This document shows, one piece after another, positions 26,608 to 34,362 of a DNA stretch of 39,037 bases (positions are counted from its first letter, which is position 1; the number at the start of each line of letters is the position of its first letter). Made by a program: the position numbers and the translations under genes. The notes under the pieces were generated by a model, which worked only from the letters and a program-made list of their open reading frames with translations, searched no databases and had not been told where the DNA came from. The stretch covers positions 46,332 to 85,368 of the forward strand of contig JAPPHA010000099.1 of assembly GCA_028874915.1 (NCBI GenBank), given 5' to 3'. The DNA is from Paracoccaceae bacterium. Its GTDB lineage: Bacteria > Pseudomonadota > Alphaproteobacteria > Rhodobacterales > Rhodobacteraceae.

Positions 26608-26952
26608 TGTAAGTACTCCTCCCTTAGTCGTTCTTAATGCAGAAATGTTGAGAACAAATCTGCTTTCTACGTACCCTAATGATGAACACATAGTAGCACG
26701 TAAGTCAATGTAGAACTGAGCCAAGGCGTTTGCGCTACGGGTTTTTGTCGGACGCTGCCGGTTGGCCGGACGTCGGGACGGCCACCTCGCGAAAATGCAT
26801 CCATTGTCCACCGGGTTCCGGTAACGGTCCCTCCCGTCGCCCGTCAGGATCGTCGATTTCAGGATGATTGGCAGCCGCGGCCGGAATCCCGAGCATATAA
26901 CATCGCCCGGCATCGGGTCCGGCGCTCATGCCCGGCAGTTGGGTTCGGTTTC
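26608..26952. other. Upstream region of sugar importer operon
   Basis: The 110 bases before the binding-protein start are AT-rich compared with the neighbourhood and hold its ribosome binding site. A minus-strand TTGACT near 26710 could be a -35 box, but the -10 at the right distance is poor. From about 26735 to 26952 the base composition is again GC-rich; a 64-codon minus-strand frame there has no family I recognise and may be transposon debris next to the IS66 fragment. Confidence 0.35.
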
Positions 26953-27561
26953 TCAGGCGGCCTTCAGACAGGGACCCCCGACAAGGGAACGCAACATCTC
27001 CGACCGGCCTGCGCAGACATGACCCAGCGCCATGATTGCCAGCGCCTTCACGCCGGGTCCGTACGGCTCGCGTCCCGTGGCCACCCCCGGGGGAAGCGGC
27101 GCCACATGCCGACTGCCATCGGTGACCTCCTCGGCATGAAACACCATGTCGCGCACCGTGTGGTCCTGGTACCCCTTGTGCACCGCGCCCTCGGGCACGT
27201 CGTCAAGAACCACCGTCACGTCACGCCGGCGCAGGTGCGGATTCCGACGCCGGTGGCCGCGCACTTTCCGGCTGCCCGTCTTCGACCGGCCGGATCCGGG
27301 AGACCCCGATGCCGACGTGTCCGTGTCACCGCCATTCGATGCGGCCAGGCCACTCGGCTTCAGGTCGGGACGGCGCGGGAGTTTCTTCAGCCGCCGGATC
27401 TCGTCCCGAAGCCCCCGGATCAATTCGGCCAGTTCGGCGAGCCGTTCGTCCCGATCGGCGAGCTGTTCCCGGAGTCTGCCGACCTCGCCGCGAAGCCTGG
27501 CGGTCTCCGCCCGCGCCGTGGCGTCGGAGCCGGTCCGAGCGTCTGTTTGCGAATCACCCAT
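26953..27561 (-). pseudogene. Truncated IS66-family transposase (TnpC) N-terminal fragment
   Basis: The 202-residue frame has the IS66 TnpC N-terminal layout. A coiled coil (LRGEVGRLREQLADRDERL, about 24-60) is followed by a basic linker with KPSG, then a zinc-finger-like/helix-turn-helix region (RRRDVTVVLDDVPEGAVHKGY, PPGVATGREPYGPGVKALAIM). IS66 transposases are about 500 residues. Here the frame stops at SLVGGPCLKAA, and the DDE catalytic domain is absent from the following DNA. The copy is therefore inactive. It lies between the importer operon and the divergent isomerase gene. Confidence 0.6.
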
Positions 27562-27727
27562 ACCCCCTTGGAATCACAAGTCGACTTCGGAGGGAATCCC
27601 CCATCGGCGAAAGCCACCGGAAAAACCGGGACGGAGGGAGACGGGGAACTTACCGGAACAATGAAACCCGAATAAGGTCAACCCGTACCCGGCAAGTTGC
27701 CCCTTGTACACAAAATCAATCGGTTGA

Positions 27728-27747
27728 CGGAAACATATATCGTTCCG
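27728..27747. promoter_or_regulatory. Imperfect palindrome upstream of isomerase, candidate operator
   Basis: The 20 bases read CGGAA-AC-ATATAT-CG-TTCCG: outer five-base arms and the six-base core match in inverted orientation, giving 16 of 20 symmetric positions. The GAA-ATATAT-TTC pattern resembles the perfect palindrome at 21538-21551 before the transketolase genes. It lies about 90 bases before the isomerase start. A shared SorC operator is an inference. Confidence 0.35.
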
Positions 27748-27835
27748 GATTCGTCGCCTTGCTGTCGACAAGAAAGATATATAAACGAAACAAAAGCAAG
27801 TTTTAACGATTCGTTGCTGCAGATCGGAAGGGAAC

Positions 27836-29302
27836 ATGGACAGAACAGTAAGTCGTCCGGTAACCTTGGGTGTAGTGATAGGAAGCAGGGCATTTTTCAG
27901 CCCTCAACCCTGTAAGCAAGCCCGTGACGACGTGTTGACGCAGCTGGAGAAACTTAATGTTCGTCCCGTGATACTGCCGTTTGAAGCCACTGCGAATGGC
28001 GCAGTCCAATCAATTGAGGACGCTAGGCTCTATGCGGACAAGTTCAAATCACACAGGGACGAGATCGATGGGCTTCTGATTTGCTTGCCGAACTTTGGGG
28101 ACGAAATTGCAGTGGCCGAATTGGTCAATCGTACTCAGCTTGGAGTGCCAATCCTGCTTCAGGCCAGTAACGACGAAATCGATAAGGTCGACGTCCACTC
28201 GCGGCGAGATGCATTCTGCGGCAAGATTTCGGTTTCCAACAACTTCTGGCAATATGGGGTTCCTTTTACCGAGACGACCAGCCACACAGTCGATATTGAC
28301 TCGGATGAATTCGCTGGTGACCTTGACCGTTTTTCAAGTGTATGCCGTACGGTTCGAGGCCTAAAGAACGCACGAATTGGAGCGATCGGCGCCCGGACCG
28401 GGCCGTTCCACACTATGCGGTATTCCGAAAAGTTGCTCCAGGCCAGTGGAATCACGGTGATTACCGTTGATCTGTCAGAGATGATTCACGCCGCCGGCGA
28501 GATTCCAGACGACGCGCCCGAACTGAAAGGGAAGCTGGAAAAAATCGCGGAATACGGAACGATACCGGCTCACATCAAGCCTGATCAGATCCGGACTCAG
28601 GCTAAATGGACATTGGCTGTAAATCGCTGGATCGAGGAAAACCAGTGCGATGCCTCTGCCATACAGTGCTGGCGATCACTGCAGGATAATTTTGGCTGTG
28701 CCACCTGCGTGACTATGTCAATGATGGGTGAAGAGTTGATGCCGTCGGCGTGCGAGGTTGACGTTATGGGGGCATTGTCGATGTATGCACTGACGCTGTC
28801 CTCCAGGGCTCCTTCGGCAATTCTGGACTGGAACAACAATTACGGCCAGGCCAAGGATATGTGCGTCTGTACCCATTGTGGCAACTATCCAAAAAGCTTC
28901 ATTGGCGACACCCCGGAGATTTCAGAACTTGACGTTTTGGGGGAAACAATCGGGCGTGAGAAATGTTTCGGTGCAGTGAAGGGAAAAGTAAAAGCTGGCG
29001 ACATGACATTTTTTCGTATGTCGACTGACGACCGGGCCGGGACCATAAAGGCGTATGTCGGCGAGGGCGAATTCACTGATGACCCGTTCGGGATGGATGG
29101 CGGCATTGCCGTTACGCGAGTCAATGACCTTCGTCGGTTGATGCGGTTCATCACTCAGCAGGGATTCGAACATCACGTGGCAATGGTGCGAGGGCACCAC
29201 GCCGAAATCGTTAAAGAGGCGGCTTGCCGCTATCTCGGCTGGCCGATTTATCACCACGGTGGCGATCCCGAGCAGCAGCTATCCAATCCGGTGCGCTTTT
29301 GA
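27836..29302 (+). CDS. L-fucose/L-arabinose isomerase-family sugar isomerase
   Basis: This 488-residue protein has the fold and motif order of L-fucose/L-arabinose isomerases, cytoplasmic Mn2+-dependent aldose-ketose isomerases. By position the metal ligands are likely Glu307 (ACEVDVMGAL), Asp331 (AILDWNNNYG) and a C-terminal histidine in the 446-455 region (FEHHVAM, RGHHAEIV). A cysteine-rich segment MCVCTHCGNYP (343-348) may be structural. FucI is near 590 residues, so this belongs to the shorter sugar-isomerase group of uncertain substrate. It is transcribed divergently from the importer. In the island it would supply the ketose for the FGGY kinase and transketolase. D-apiose and sulfoquinovose are among sugars handled by comparable gene sets, but neither is proven. 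Confidence 0.8.
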   Translation: MDRTVSRPVTLGVVIGSRAFFSPQPCKQARDDVLTQLEKLNVRPVILPFEATANGAVQSIEDARLYADKFKSHRDEIDGLLICLPNFGDEIAVAELVNRTQLGVPILLQASNDEIDKVDVHSRRDAFCGKISVSNNFWQYGVPFTETTSHTVDIDSDEFAGDLDRFSSVCRTVRGLKNARIGAIGARTGPFHTMRYSEKLLQASGITVITVDLSEMIHAAGEIPDDAPELKGKLEKIAEYGTIPAHIKPDQIRTQAKWTLAVNRWIEENQCDASAIQCWRSLQDNFGCATCVTMSMMGEELMPSACEVDVMGALSMYALTLSSRAPSAILDWNNNYGQAKDMCVCTHCGNYPKSFIGDTPEISELDVLGETIGREKCFGAVKGKVKAGDMTFFRMSTDDRAGTIKAYVGEGEFTDDPFGMDGGIAVTRVNDLRRLMRFITQQGFEHHVAMVRGHHAEIVKEAACRYLGWPIYHHGGDPEQQLSNPVRF

Positions 29303-29346
29303 GGGTCTGGAGGCGTTTTCCGGAGATGTAAAATTTCCTTAAATTC

Positions 29347-29895
29347 TTGAGTGATGCAAGACAGGTCACAGGCATAAGGGTTAATAGCGGCACCCCCTGC
29401 CTGATGGCGGCCCTTGACGTCGCCGCCGGCACGGCCGTCGGCCGGATGGTCCCGCGTCACCGTTCGCAGGAGTTCCTGGCCTTTCTCGACCATGTCGCCT
29501 CCGGCATCGACCCCGCGACCGAGGTTCATGTCATTCTCGACAATGTGTCCTCCCACAAGTCGGCCGAGATGCATGAATGGCTGAGGGATCATCCCCGCTG
29601 GAGCTTTCATTTCGCTCCGACCTCGGCATCTTGGACGAACGCCGTTGAAGGGTTCTTTGCCAAGCCCGCCCGGCGTCGGCTCAAGCACGCGATCTTCAAC
29701 TCTCTGGACGGGTGCGTTGCTGCCATCGAGGCCTTCATCGCCCATCACAACGCCAAGGAAGCGCAGCCTTTCACGTGGAGCCGGACACCCGAGGATCTCA
29801 TGGAGTCGTGGAAACGCGGTTATCAAAAGATCGAGGCCAGTCGATACAGTCACGGGTCAAATGGGTACCAATTGAATGAGTCGATTCACCAATGA
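29347..29895 (+). pseudogene. IS630-family transposase, 5'-truncated
   Basis: The frame encodes the C-terminal two thirds of an IS630 DDE transposase: CLMAALDVAAGTAVGRM, EVHVILDNVSSHKS (second Asp), PTSASWTNAVEGFFAK (third acidic residue, Glu). The DNA-binding domain and the first catalytic Asp are missing; the frame starts abruptly after unrelated sequence following the isomerase gene. The right end appears complete, ending at 29895 next to another relic. It marks the right edge of the sugar island. Confidence 0.75.
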
Positions 29896-29906
29896 CCCTT
29901 CCACGC

Positions 29907-30050
29907 TCAAATGTAGCGAAAACCGCAACCCGCAAAGTGCTTGAATTCGAGATAATGATGGGCATCTATGGTCGCGCTCCAAAACCGGCGCTCGTGCGAC
30001 GTCGCAAGACGCATCTCAACCTCGGACAGCAAGTTTCCCGGTGACGGTTC
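29907..30050 (-). pseudogene. DUF4338 (DruA-like) gene fragment
   Basis: A minus-strand stretch reads ERRFWSATIDAHHYLEFKHF and then GCGFRYI before a stop. This matches the conserved HHYLG...LRYL core of DUF4338 proteins, found in transposon-associated genes and in DruA of the Druantia defence system. Only about 40 residues remain, directly abutting the IS630 relic. The upstream part of the frame (to 30212) is not recognisable. It is a relic, not a defence system. Confidence 0.45.
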
Positions 30051-30273
30051 GGCGAAAACCAGGTGAACGAGCGGCTCAATGCCACGAACACAAAAGGAAA
30101 GCCCACACAATGTTCGCCAAAATTGACCCACTGAATCAGTCAACGTGAGAATACACGGCAGGTATTCGACAGTTGGTCCACTCGATTGCCTGTGGTCGCA
30201 ATTTCCGGTCACGTGATGTGCGCGTGCGACATCCTCGCCCCTCGCCGGAGCAGGCGTTCACGGATGATTGGAC

Positions 30274-31620
30274 CTACCAGTGAGCCCGCTTGGCCGCGAC
30301 TTGGCCGATGACGTCCTGCCACGGCGGTAGATCGGTAAAGTGCCATCGAATGAATTTCAGCAAATCCTCAATATCGCTGTCCGATATCGCAGCGCCGAAA
30401 CCCGGCATCGATCGTTGCAGGGCACCCCGCGGAGGCCGGATTCCGTCAAAAATGATGTGTATGACGTTTCTCGGGTCCGGGGCGTTGACGGTTCCCGTCA
30501 AGGCCAGCGACACGGGAAGTTGCCCGATGCCGCTCTTGTGACAAGTCGCGCACTGGTCCGCAAACACCTCCATGCCGTTAAGGAGTGCAGGATCATCGGG
30601 AACCTCTGCCGGCCGGTAGCCGAATTCCGTTCCCCAATCCAGGGAGCGCGCTCTTTCGAGAATGGCATTCTTCTCAGCGTCGGTAGGTTGCCGTCGCTGA
30701 ATCGATTCAAAATAGGCGGCGATTGCGAAAATGTCATCTTCTGACTGATCGTAGAGATGGTTTACCACTGGAGCCATCGGTCCAGCCGCAATCCCGTGCT
30801 CCTCGTCCCATCCATCGAAGAGGTAGTTGACAAGCTGCAACTGGTTCCAGGGAATGGGAGTCCGGGACATTTCGTTGAGTGCGGGCGCGTGCCACTCTTC
30901 GGCCTCGCCACCCTCATACGCCGCTGACTGAATGACCGCGCCGAACATGTTGCGCGGTGTATGGCAGGCCCCGCAATGTCCCAGCCCTTCCGCAAGATAG
31001 GCCCCGCGATTCCACTCCTCGTCTTTCAGACTGTCTGGCTGGAATTCCCCCGTGTCCAGGAAGAGCAGTTTCCATCCCGCGAGAAACATCCGAATGTTGA
31101 ACGGAAATCCAAGTTCGTTTTCCGGAGGCTCTGACTCCACCGGCTCAAGCGTCGTGAGATGCGCGTAGATCGCCCGAATGTCCTCGTCGGTCGCCTTCGT
31201 GAAATGATCATAGGGAAACGCAGGATAGAGGTGTCGCCCGTTTCGGTCGACGCCTTCGCGCATGGCGCGCCGGAACGCTTCCTCCGACCAGCTGCCAATT
31301 CCGGTTGCGACATCCGGCGTGATGTTCGTCGAATAGATCGTGCCGAAAGGGGTCGGCAGGGCCAGTCCACCCGCAAAGGGAGCACCGCCCGGCGCGGTGT
31401 GGCAGACTTCGCAGGCACCTATTCCTGTCAGCGCTTCACCCAGGAGCAATTGAGTCGTGTCGAACTCGGCACCTCCGGTTTGTTCAATTGGAGAAATTTC
31501 AGGATGGTGGTTGGCCCATATTGCCGCCGCAGCCAGGAGTGCGACAAGAACAGCGGCGACGGAAAGCAATCTCCGGGACAAGGTCAGTCGAAATCTACTT
31601 GCAGGCCGATTCGAAGCCAC
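30274..31620 (-). CDS. Triheme cytochrome c, alcohol/aldehyde-dehydrogenase type
   Basis: A 448-residue periplasmic cytochrome anchored by an N-terminal helix (about 16-36). Three heme sites are seen: C70EVCH, C216GACH and C357ATCH. The layout, including TIYSTNITPD, FRRAMREGVDRNGRHLYPAFPY and GAYLAEGLGHCGACHTPRN, is that of the cytochrome subunit of membrane-bound alcohol, gluconate and IorAB-type aldehyde dehydrogenases, which passes electrons to the respiratory chain. No such dehydrogenase lies beside it, but an IorAB pair begins the block at 16195 on the same strand. The start is GTG 31620, overlapping the SUMF1-like gene by 26 bases. It is the last gene of the sox block, where a thiosulfate or sulfur dehydrogenase would be expected. 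Confidence 0.88.
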   Translation of the reverse strand: MASNRPASRFRLTLSRRLLSVAAVLVALLAAAAIWANHHPEISPIEQTGGAEFDTTQLLLGEALTGIGACEVCHTAPGGAPFAGGLALPTPFGTIYSTNITPDVATGIGSWSEEAFRRAMREGVDRNGRHLYPAFPYDHFTKATDEDIRAIYAHLTTLEPVESEPPENELGFPFNIRMFLAGWKLLFLDTGEFQPDSLKDEEWNRGAYLAEGLGHCGACHTPRNMFGAVIQSAAYEGGEAEEWHAPALNEMSRTPIPWNQLQLVNYLFDGWDEEHGIAAGPMAPVVNHLYDQSEDDIFAIAAYFESIQRRQPTDAEKNAILERARSLDWGTEFGYRPAEVPDDPALLNGMEVFADQCATCHKSGIGQLPVSLALTGTVNAPDPRNVIHIIFDGIRPPRGALQRSMPGFGAAISDSDIEDLLKFIRWHFTDLPPWQDVIGQVAAKRAHW

Positions 31621-32500
31621 TTGAAGCGTAGTGTTCGAAAGCAGGATCCATCCCGGAAGCGTTCAACTCCCTCAGAACCCGGAATCCCATATCGTTCCGG
31701 CCCTGGCCCTCACTCCTGGAAACCCTGAATCGCGACAGCCCCCCCCAATCGCCGTGGAAAGTCCCACCCTTGGTTATCCGCTGCTCGCAGCCTTTCCCCA
31801 TCCGGGCACTCCCGTCCACCGGTGAATCTGCCAACTCGCCTTCTCCACAATCAAGTGTCCACTCTGATACATTACCCAACATGTCGGCAAGGCCGAATGG
31901 ATTTCTGTACTTGCCCCCGACATTTGCCGATGTCAGTTCATCCTCCCGGCCCATGACATCAGAACCAAAGCAGGTGGCGCACTTTGCTTCTCCCGTCTTG
32001 AGGTTGCCCCGGACATACCACTTCGATTCATGCCCGGCACCGGCACGGGCAGCAAACTCCCATTCGCTTTCGCTGGGAAGCCGATATGTCTGTCCGGTGA
32101 GGGCCGAGAGCCATTCAGCATATGCATTCGCGTCAACCCAGCTTACGCAAACAACCGGGCGGGTGTCTCGTTGGCCAAATCCAGGATCGTTCCAACCACC
32201 TTCCGGGTAGTCGATGTCGCCTGTTGTGCGGAAGAGCTGGCATCCCCTTGGCTTCAAACCCGTGGCATTCGCGAATTCTGCAAACTCCCCCACCGTGACC
32301 TCGCACCTCGACAGCGCATAGTCGTAGTCAATATTCACTGTGACAGGCGTGTCATTAATGTTTCCTGCGCGCGGAAAGGACCCGCCTTCAATCTTCACCA
32401 TGAGCGGGCAAGTCGCACAATCCTGCAATTCGTCGAATGCGAAGGTATGAACTGGAACGAGGATCAATCCGACCGCAAACAGTGACAGCAATCTGGACAT
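31595..32500 (-). CDS. Exported SUMF1/FGE-sulfatase-domain protein, not a formylglycine enzyme
   Basis: The 301-residue protein has a Sec signal (about 1-21, ending HTFA) and a formylglycine-generating-enzyme-like fold: MVKIEGGSF, CEVTVGEFAEF, PVVCVSWVDANAYAEWLS, YRLPSESEWEFAARAG, NPFGLADMLGNVSEWT, DMGFRV. In true FGE two cysteines in the GGS..C...C segment bind copper. Here that segment is KGGTFHGDWGGLSRFRVSR without cysteine, so sulfatase activation is unlikely. Cysteines elsewhere (CATC at 28-31; KCATC) could form disulfides. The domain also occurs in non-FGE proteins, including some in redox clusters. Its place between soxA and the triheme cytochrome suggests a structural or binding role in the sulfur system. 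AAGGGA lies before ATG 32500. Confidence 0.82.
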   Translation of the reverse strand: MSRLLSLFAVGLILVPVHTFAFDELQDCATCPLMVKIEGGSFPRAGNINDTPVTVNIDYDYALSRCEVTVGEFAEFANATGLKPRGCQLFRTTGDIDYPEGGWNDPGFGQRDTRPVVCVSWVDANAYAEWLSALTGQTYRLPSESEWEFAARAGAGHESKWYVRGNLKTGEAKCATCFGSDVMGREDELTSANVGGKYRNPFGLADMLGNVSEWTLDCGEGELADSPVDGSARMGKGCEQRITKGGTFHGDWGGLSRFRVSRSEGQGRNDMGFRVLRELNASGMDPAFEHYASSGFESACK

Positions 32501-32562
32501 AGGATTTCCCTTTCATATCAACGGCGTTCCTCCGATAGGGTCCACGCCGCGACGGTGCCGCG

Positions 32563-33354
32563 TCACGGTCGCACGGGTGATGCTTCGATCGGCAGGCCAC
32601 TCGACCGCCACGCAAGATAAAGTTCCAGGCTCAGATACTCTCTTGAGCCGAGTTCATACGGTTCGGCGCGGACAGCCCAGTTGCACCAGCGAAACATGCG
32701 ATGCCGTGAGCCCATGGAGTTCCACATCAATCGATACACAGGAAACCCGTTGACATGGCCCTGGCTGATCCTGTCGCCGCGCAAATTGGATCCGGCGAGG
32801 TCATCATGGCATTGATTGCACGCAAGGTTCAACTGTCCCCGCCGCTGCGTGTAGAATTCGTGACCTTCCCGCCAGTATTGTTCCGCTTCGCCCGAAATGT
32901 CGACGCCAACTGGGATGCCCCGGGACTGATAGGTTACGAATGCGGTCAACGAGAGAAGTTCGTCGGATTCCTGAGGAAAGGCGGGCGCATCCATGTAGGC
33001 CGTGAGCATCTCGTTGATCCGGGCTTCCAGATTGACCAGTGAACCCAGCTCTTCATCAAACTGCGGATACCTGGCGGCAACGCCCCGCATCGATTCGGAT
33101 GCGTCTTCGTGGCAGGACTGACACGAAATCCCCTTGCCCCCTGTTGGTGTGGACCAGAGTTCCTCTCCGTATTCGACTGCGAACATCCCGGGATTCTGGA
33201 ACTCGTCGTCCTGGAGAATGCGGACCTGTTCACCCATGTAATGATAACCTGACAACGGAAACTCGCCGCCATAGAGATCGGGTTCTTCCGCGATCGGCGA
33301 TGAGACCGCCACAAGGAATCCGAACGCCAGAACAATCGGCGGTGCCGACCGCAT
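32563..33354 (-). CDS. soxA: SoxA, diheme cytochrome of SoxAX
   Basis: This protein (263 residues from ATG 33354) is SoxA, which with SoxX joins thiosulfate or a similar sulfur species to the SoxY carrier cysteine in the periplasm. It has a signal peptide, two heme sites (C78QSCH and C179NQCH) and the catalytic heme-ligand cysteine Cys224 in MFRWCNWAVRAEP. The other family motifs GISCQSCH, GHVNGFPVYRL and YLSLELYLAWRS are intact. An in-frame TTG at 33381 overlaps the soxZ stop and would add nine residues. Two hemes make it the diheme form. No soxX follows directly; the only SoxX in the window is at 11272. Confidence 0.93.
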   Translation of the reverse strand: MRSAPPIVLAFGFLVAVSSPIAEEPDLYGGEFPLSGYHYMGEQVRILQDDEFQNPGMFAVEYGEELWSTPTGGKGISCQSCHEDASESMRGVAARYPQFDEELGSLVNLEARINEMLTAYMDAPAFPQESDELLSLTAFVTYQSRGIPVGVDISGEAEQYWREGHEFYTQRRGQLNLACNQCHDDLAGSNLRGDRISQGHVNGFPVYRLMWNSMGSRHRMFRWCNWAVRAEPYELGSREYLSLELYLAWRSSGLPIEASPVRP

Positions 33355-33377
33355 TGACCAAGGGCAATTCCCGGGTT

Positions 33378-33704
33378 TCAAACGACTTCAATTTCGGCCG
33401 ACGCCGTGTGGACCGTGCCGTCGTCGTCGTACCATCTGAAGTCGAAAATCCCCGATTCCTGTACCGATGCGTGAAATGACATGAAGGGGTTGGGAGATAC
33501 GGCTTCGTGCCAGTCAGCACGGAAGACCAGCGCGCCGTTAAACGAAGCCTCGAAACGATGAATGATTTGCCTGGGAATGCGCTGGCCGTCCCTCGAAAAC
33601 ATGAACCCGTTGTCCATCGGGTGCGTGACCAGGGTCTTGACTTCGAAAACCTCGTCCTTCTGAACCATCGGAGGGAGAGACAGGCGGGTTCTGACCTTGG
33701 TCAT
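33378..33704 (-). CDS. soxZ: SoxZ, sulfur carrier partner
   Basis: A 108-residue protein without signal peptide, matching SoxZ, which forms the SoxYZ carrier dimer and is exported with SoxY. Diagnostic segments are KVRTRLSLPPMVQKDEVFEV, LVTHPMDNGF, AVSPNPFMSFHASVQESG and the final WYDDDG. The open frame extends to 33833 into soxY, but the ATG at 33704 begins exactly at the family N-terminus (MTKVRTRL). It lies 85 bases downstream of the soxY stop and is followed by soxA. Confidence 0.93.
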   Translation of the reverse strand: MTKVRTRLSLPPMVQKDEVFEVKTLVTHPMDNGFMFSRDGQRIPRQIIHRFEASFNGALVFRADWHEAVSPNPFMSFHASVQESGIFDFRWYDDDGTVHTASAEIEVV

Positions 33705-33789
33705 TTCAACCGTCCTTCCGCATGCCGCGTGTAACGGTTTCGGGCTTTCCGCGGTTCCGGTCCAACGTTCATCCTCGTTTTCCGTCCGA

Positions 33790-34362
33790 CTACTTAGCGT
33801 CAGGCAGGAATATCTCGACCGCACATGCTCCAAGGGTAACAGTCACATGTCTTGCCGACATCCATGCGGATTCATCGCTCATGATCGCGAACCCGTAGAT
33901 ATACTGGGTCTGGGCCAGTCGAATACGCTGCGAGACCTTGCCGACCCCCGACCTCGGAGTGAAATAGTAATCGCTGATCAATGGTTGCGGGTTCCTTGTC
34001 GAGAACACATGCAAGCTCTTGACGTAGTCTGATTCCGTCATCGGCGAATCCGGAACTGAAACCGTCAGCGGAACTGACAGGCCTGTGTCAGCCCGGTTCG
34101 GCATCTCCAACACGACGCGCCCTTCCAAGAAGTCGGATCTTCCCAGCCTGTCCCGAACCAGCGTTAGCAACCATTCCGGCATTTCCGGAATGGCGGACGC
34201 TGCCGGAACGGGACCAAAGGAAATTGCAGCAATCGTGCCCGTGCAGACGGAAAGTCCCAGGAGAGCCTTCCGTCGGTTGATCAGTTTGCCTGTTCCCGAA
34301 CTTCTGCGGTCGTCAATTCGGCTCGGTTCTTCCTGCACAACACACGCCGTATCTTGGATCAC
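33790..34362 (-). CDS. soxY: SoxY sulfur-carrier protein with atypical C-terminus
   Basis: SoxY carries sulfur intermediates on a C-terminal cysteine. The 190-residue protein has a Tat signal (INRRKALLGLSV) and typical SoxY segments: VVLEMPNRADTGLSVPLTVSV, SPMTESDYVKSLHVF, NPQPLISDYYFTP and RIRLAQTQYIYGFAIMSD. Family members end in a flexible GGCGG-type tail. Here the equivalent place reads VTVTLGAC180, and ten more residues (AVEIFLPDAK) follow. The cysteine is kept, but both flanking glycines after it and its terminal position are lost. This could be a functional variant, or a late frameshift that replaced the tail. The start is GTG 34362; shorter starts are possible. It is the first gene of the sox block. 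Confidence 0.88.
   Translation of the reverse strand: MIQDTACVVQEEPSRIDDRRSSGTGKLINRRKALLGLSVCTGTIAAISFGPVPAASAIPEMPEWLLTLVRDRLGRSDFLEGRVVLEMPNRADTGLSVPLTVSVPDSPMTESDYVKSLHVFSTRNPQPLISDYYFTPRSGVGKVSQRIRLAQTQYIYGFAIMSDESAWMSARHVTVTLGACAVEIFLPDAK

Noticed and set aside
17261-29302. Sulfoquinovose sulfo-transketolase pathway as the first choice for the island
   Set aside because: Split transketolase and isomerase would fit, but the coupled FGGY kinase has no role there and no sulfoquinovosidase, sulfolactaldehyde enzyme or sulfonate exporter is seen. It is kept only as an alternative.
29907-30212. Druantia-type anti-phage defence gene
   Set aside because: Only about 40 residues of a DUF4338 core remain and no other Druantia component is present.
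31595-32500. Activator (FGE) for the nearby sulfatase
   Set aside because: The copper-binding cysteines are missing from the catalytic segment and the protein is exported, while the sulfatase appears cytoplasmic.
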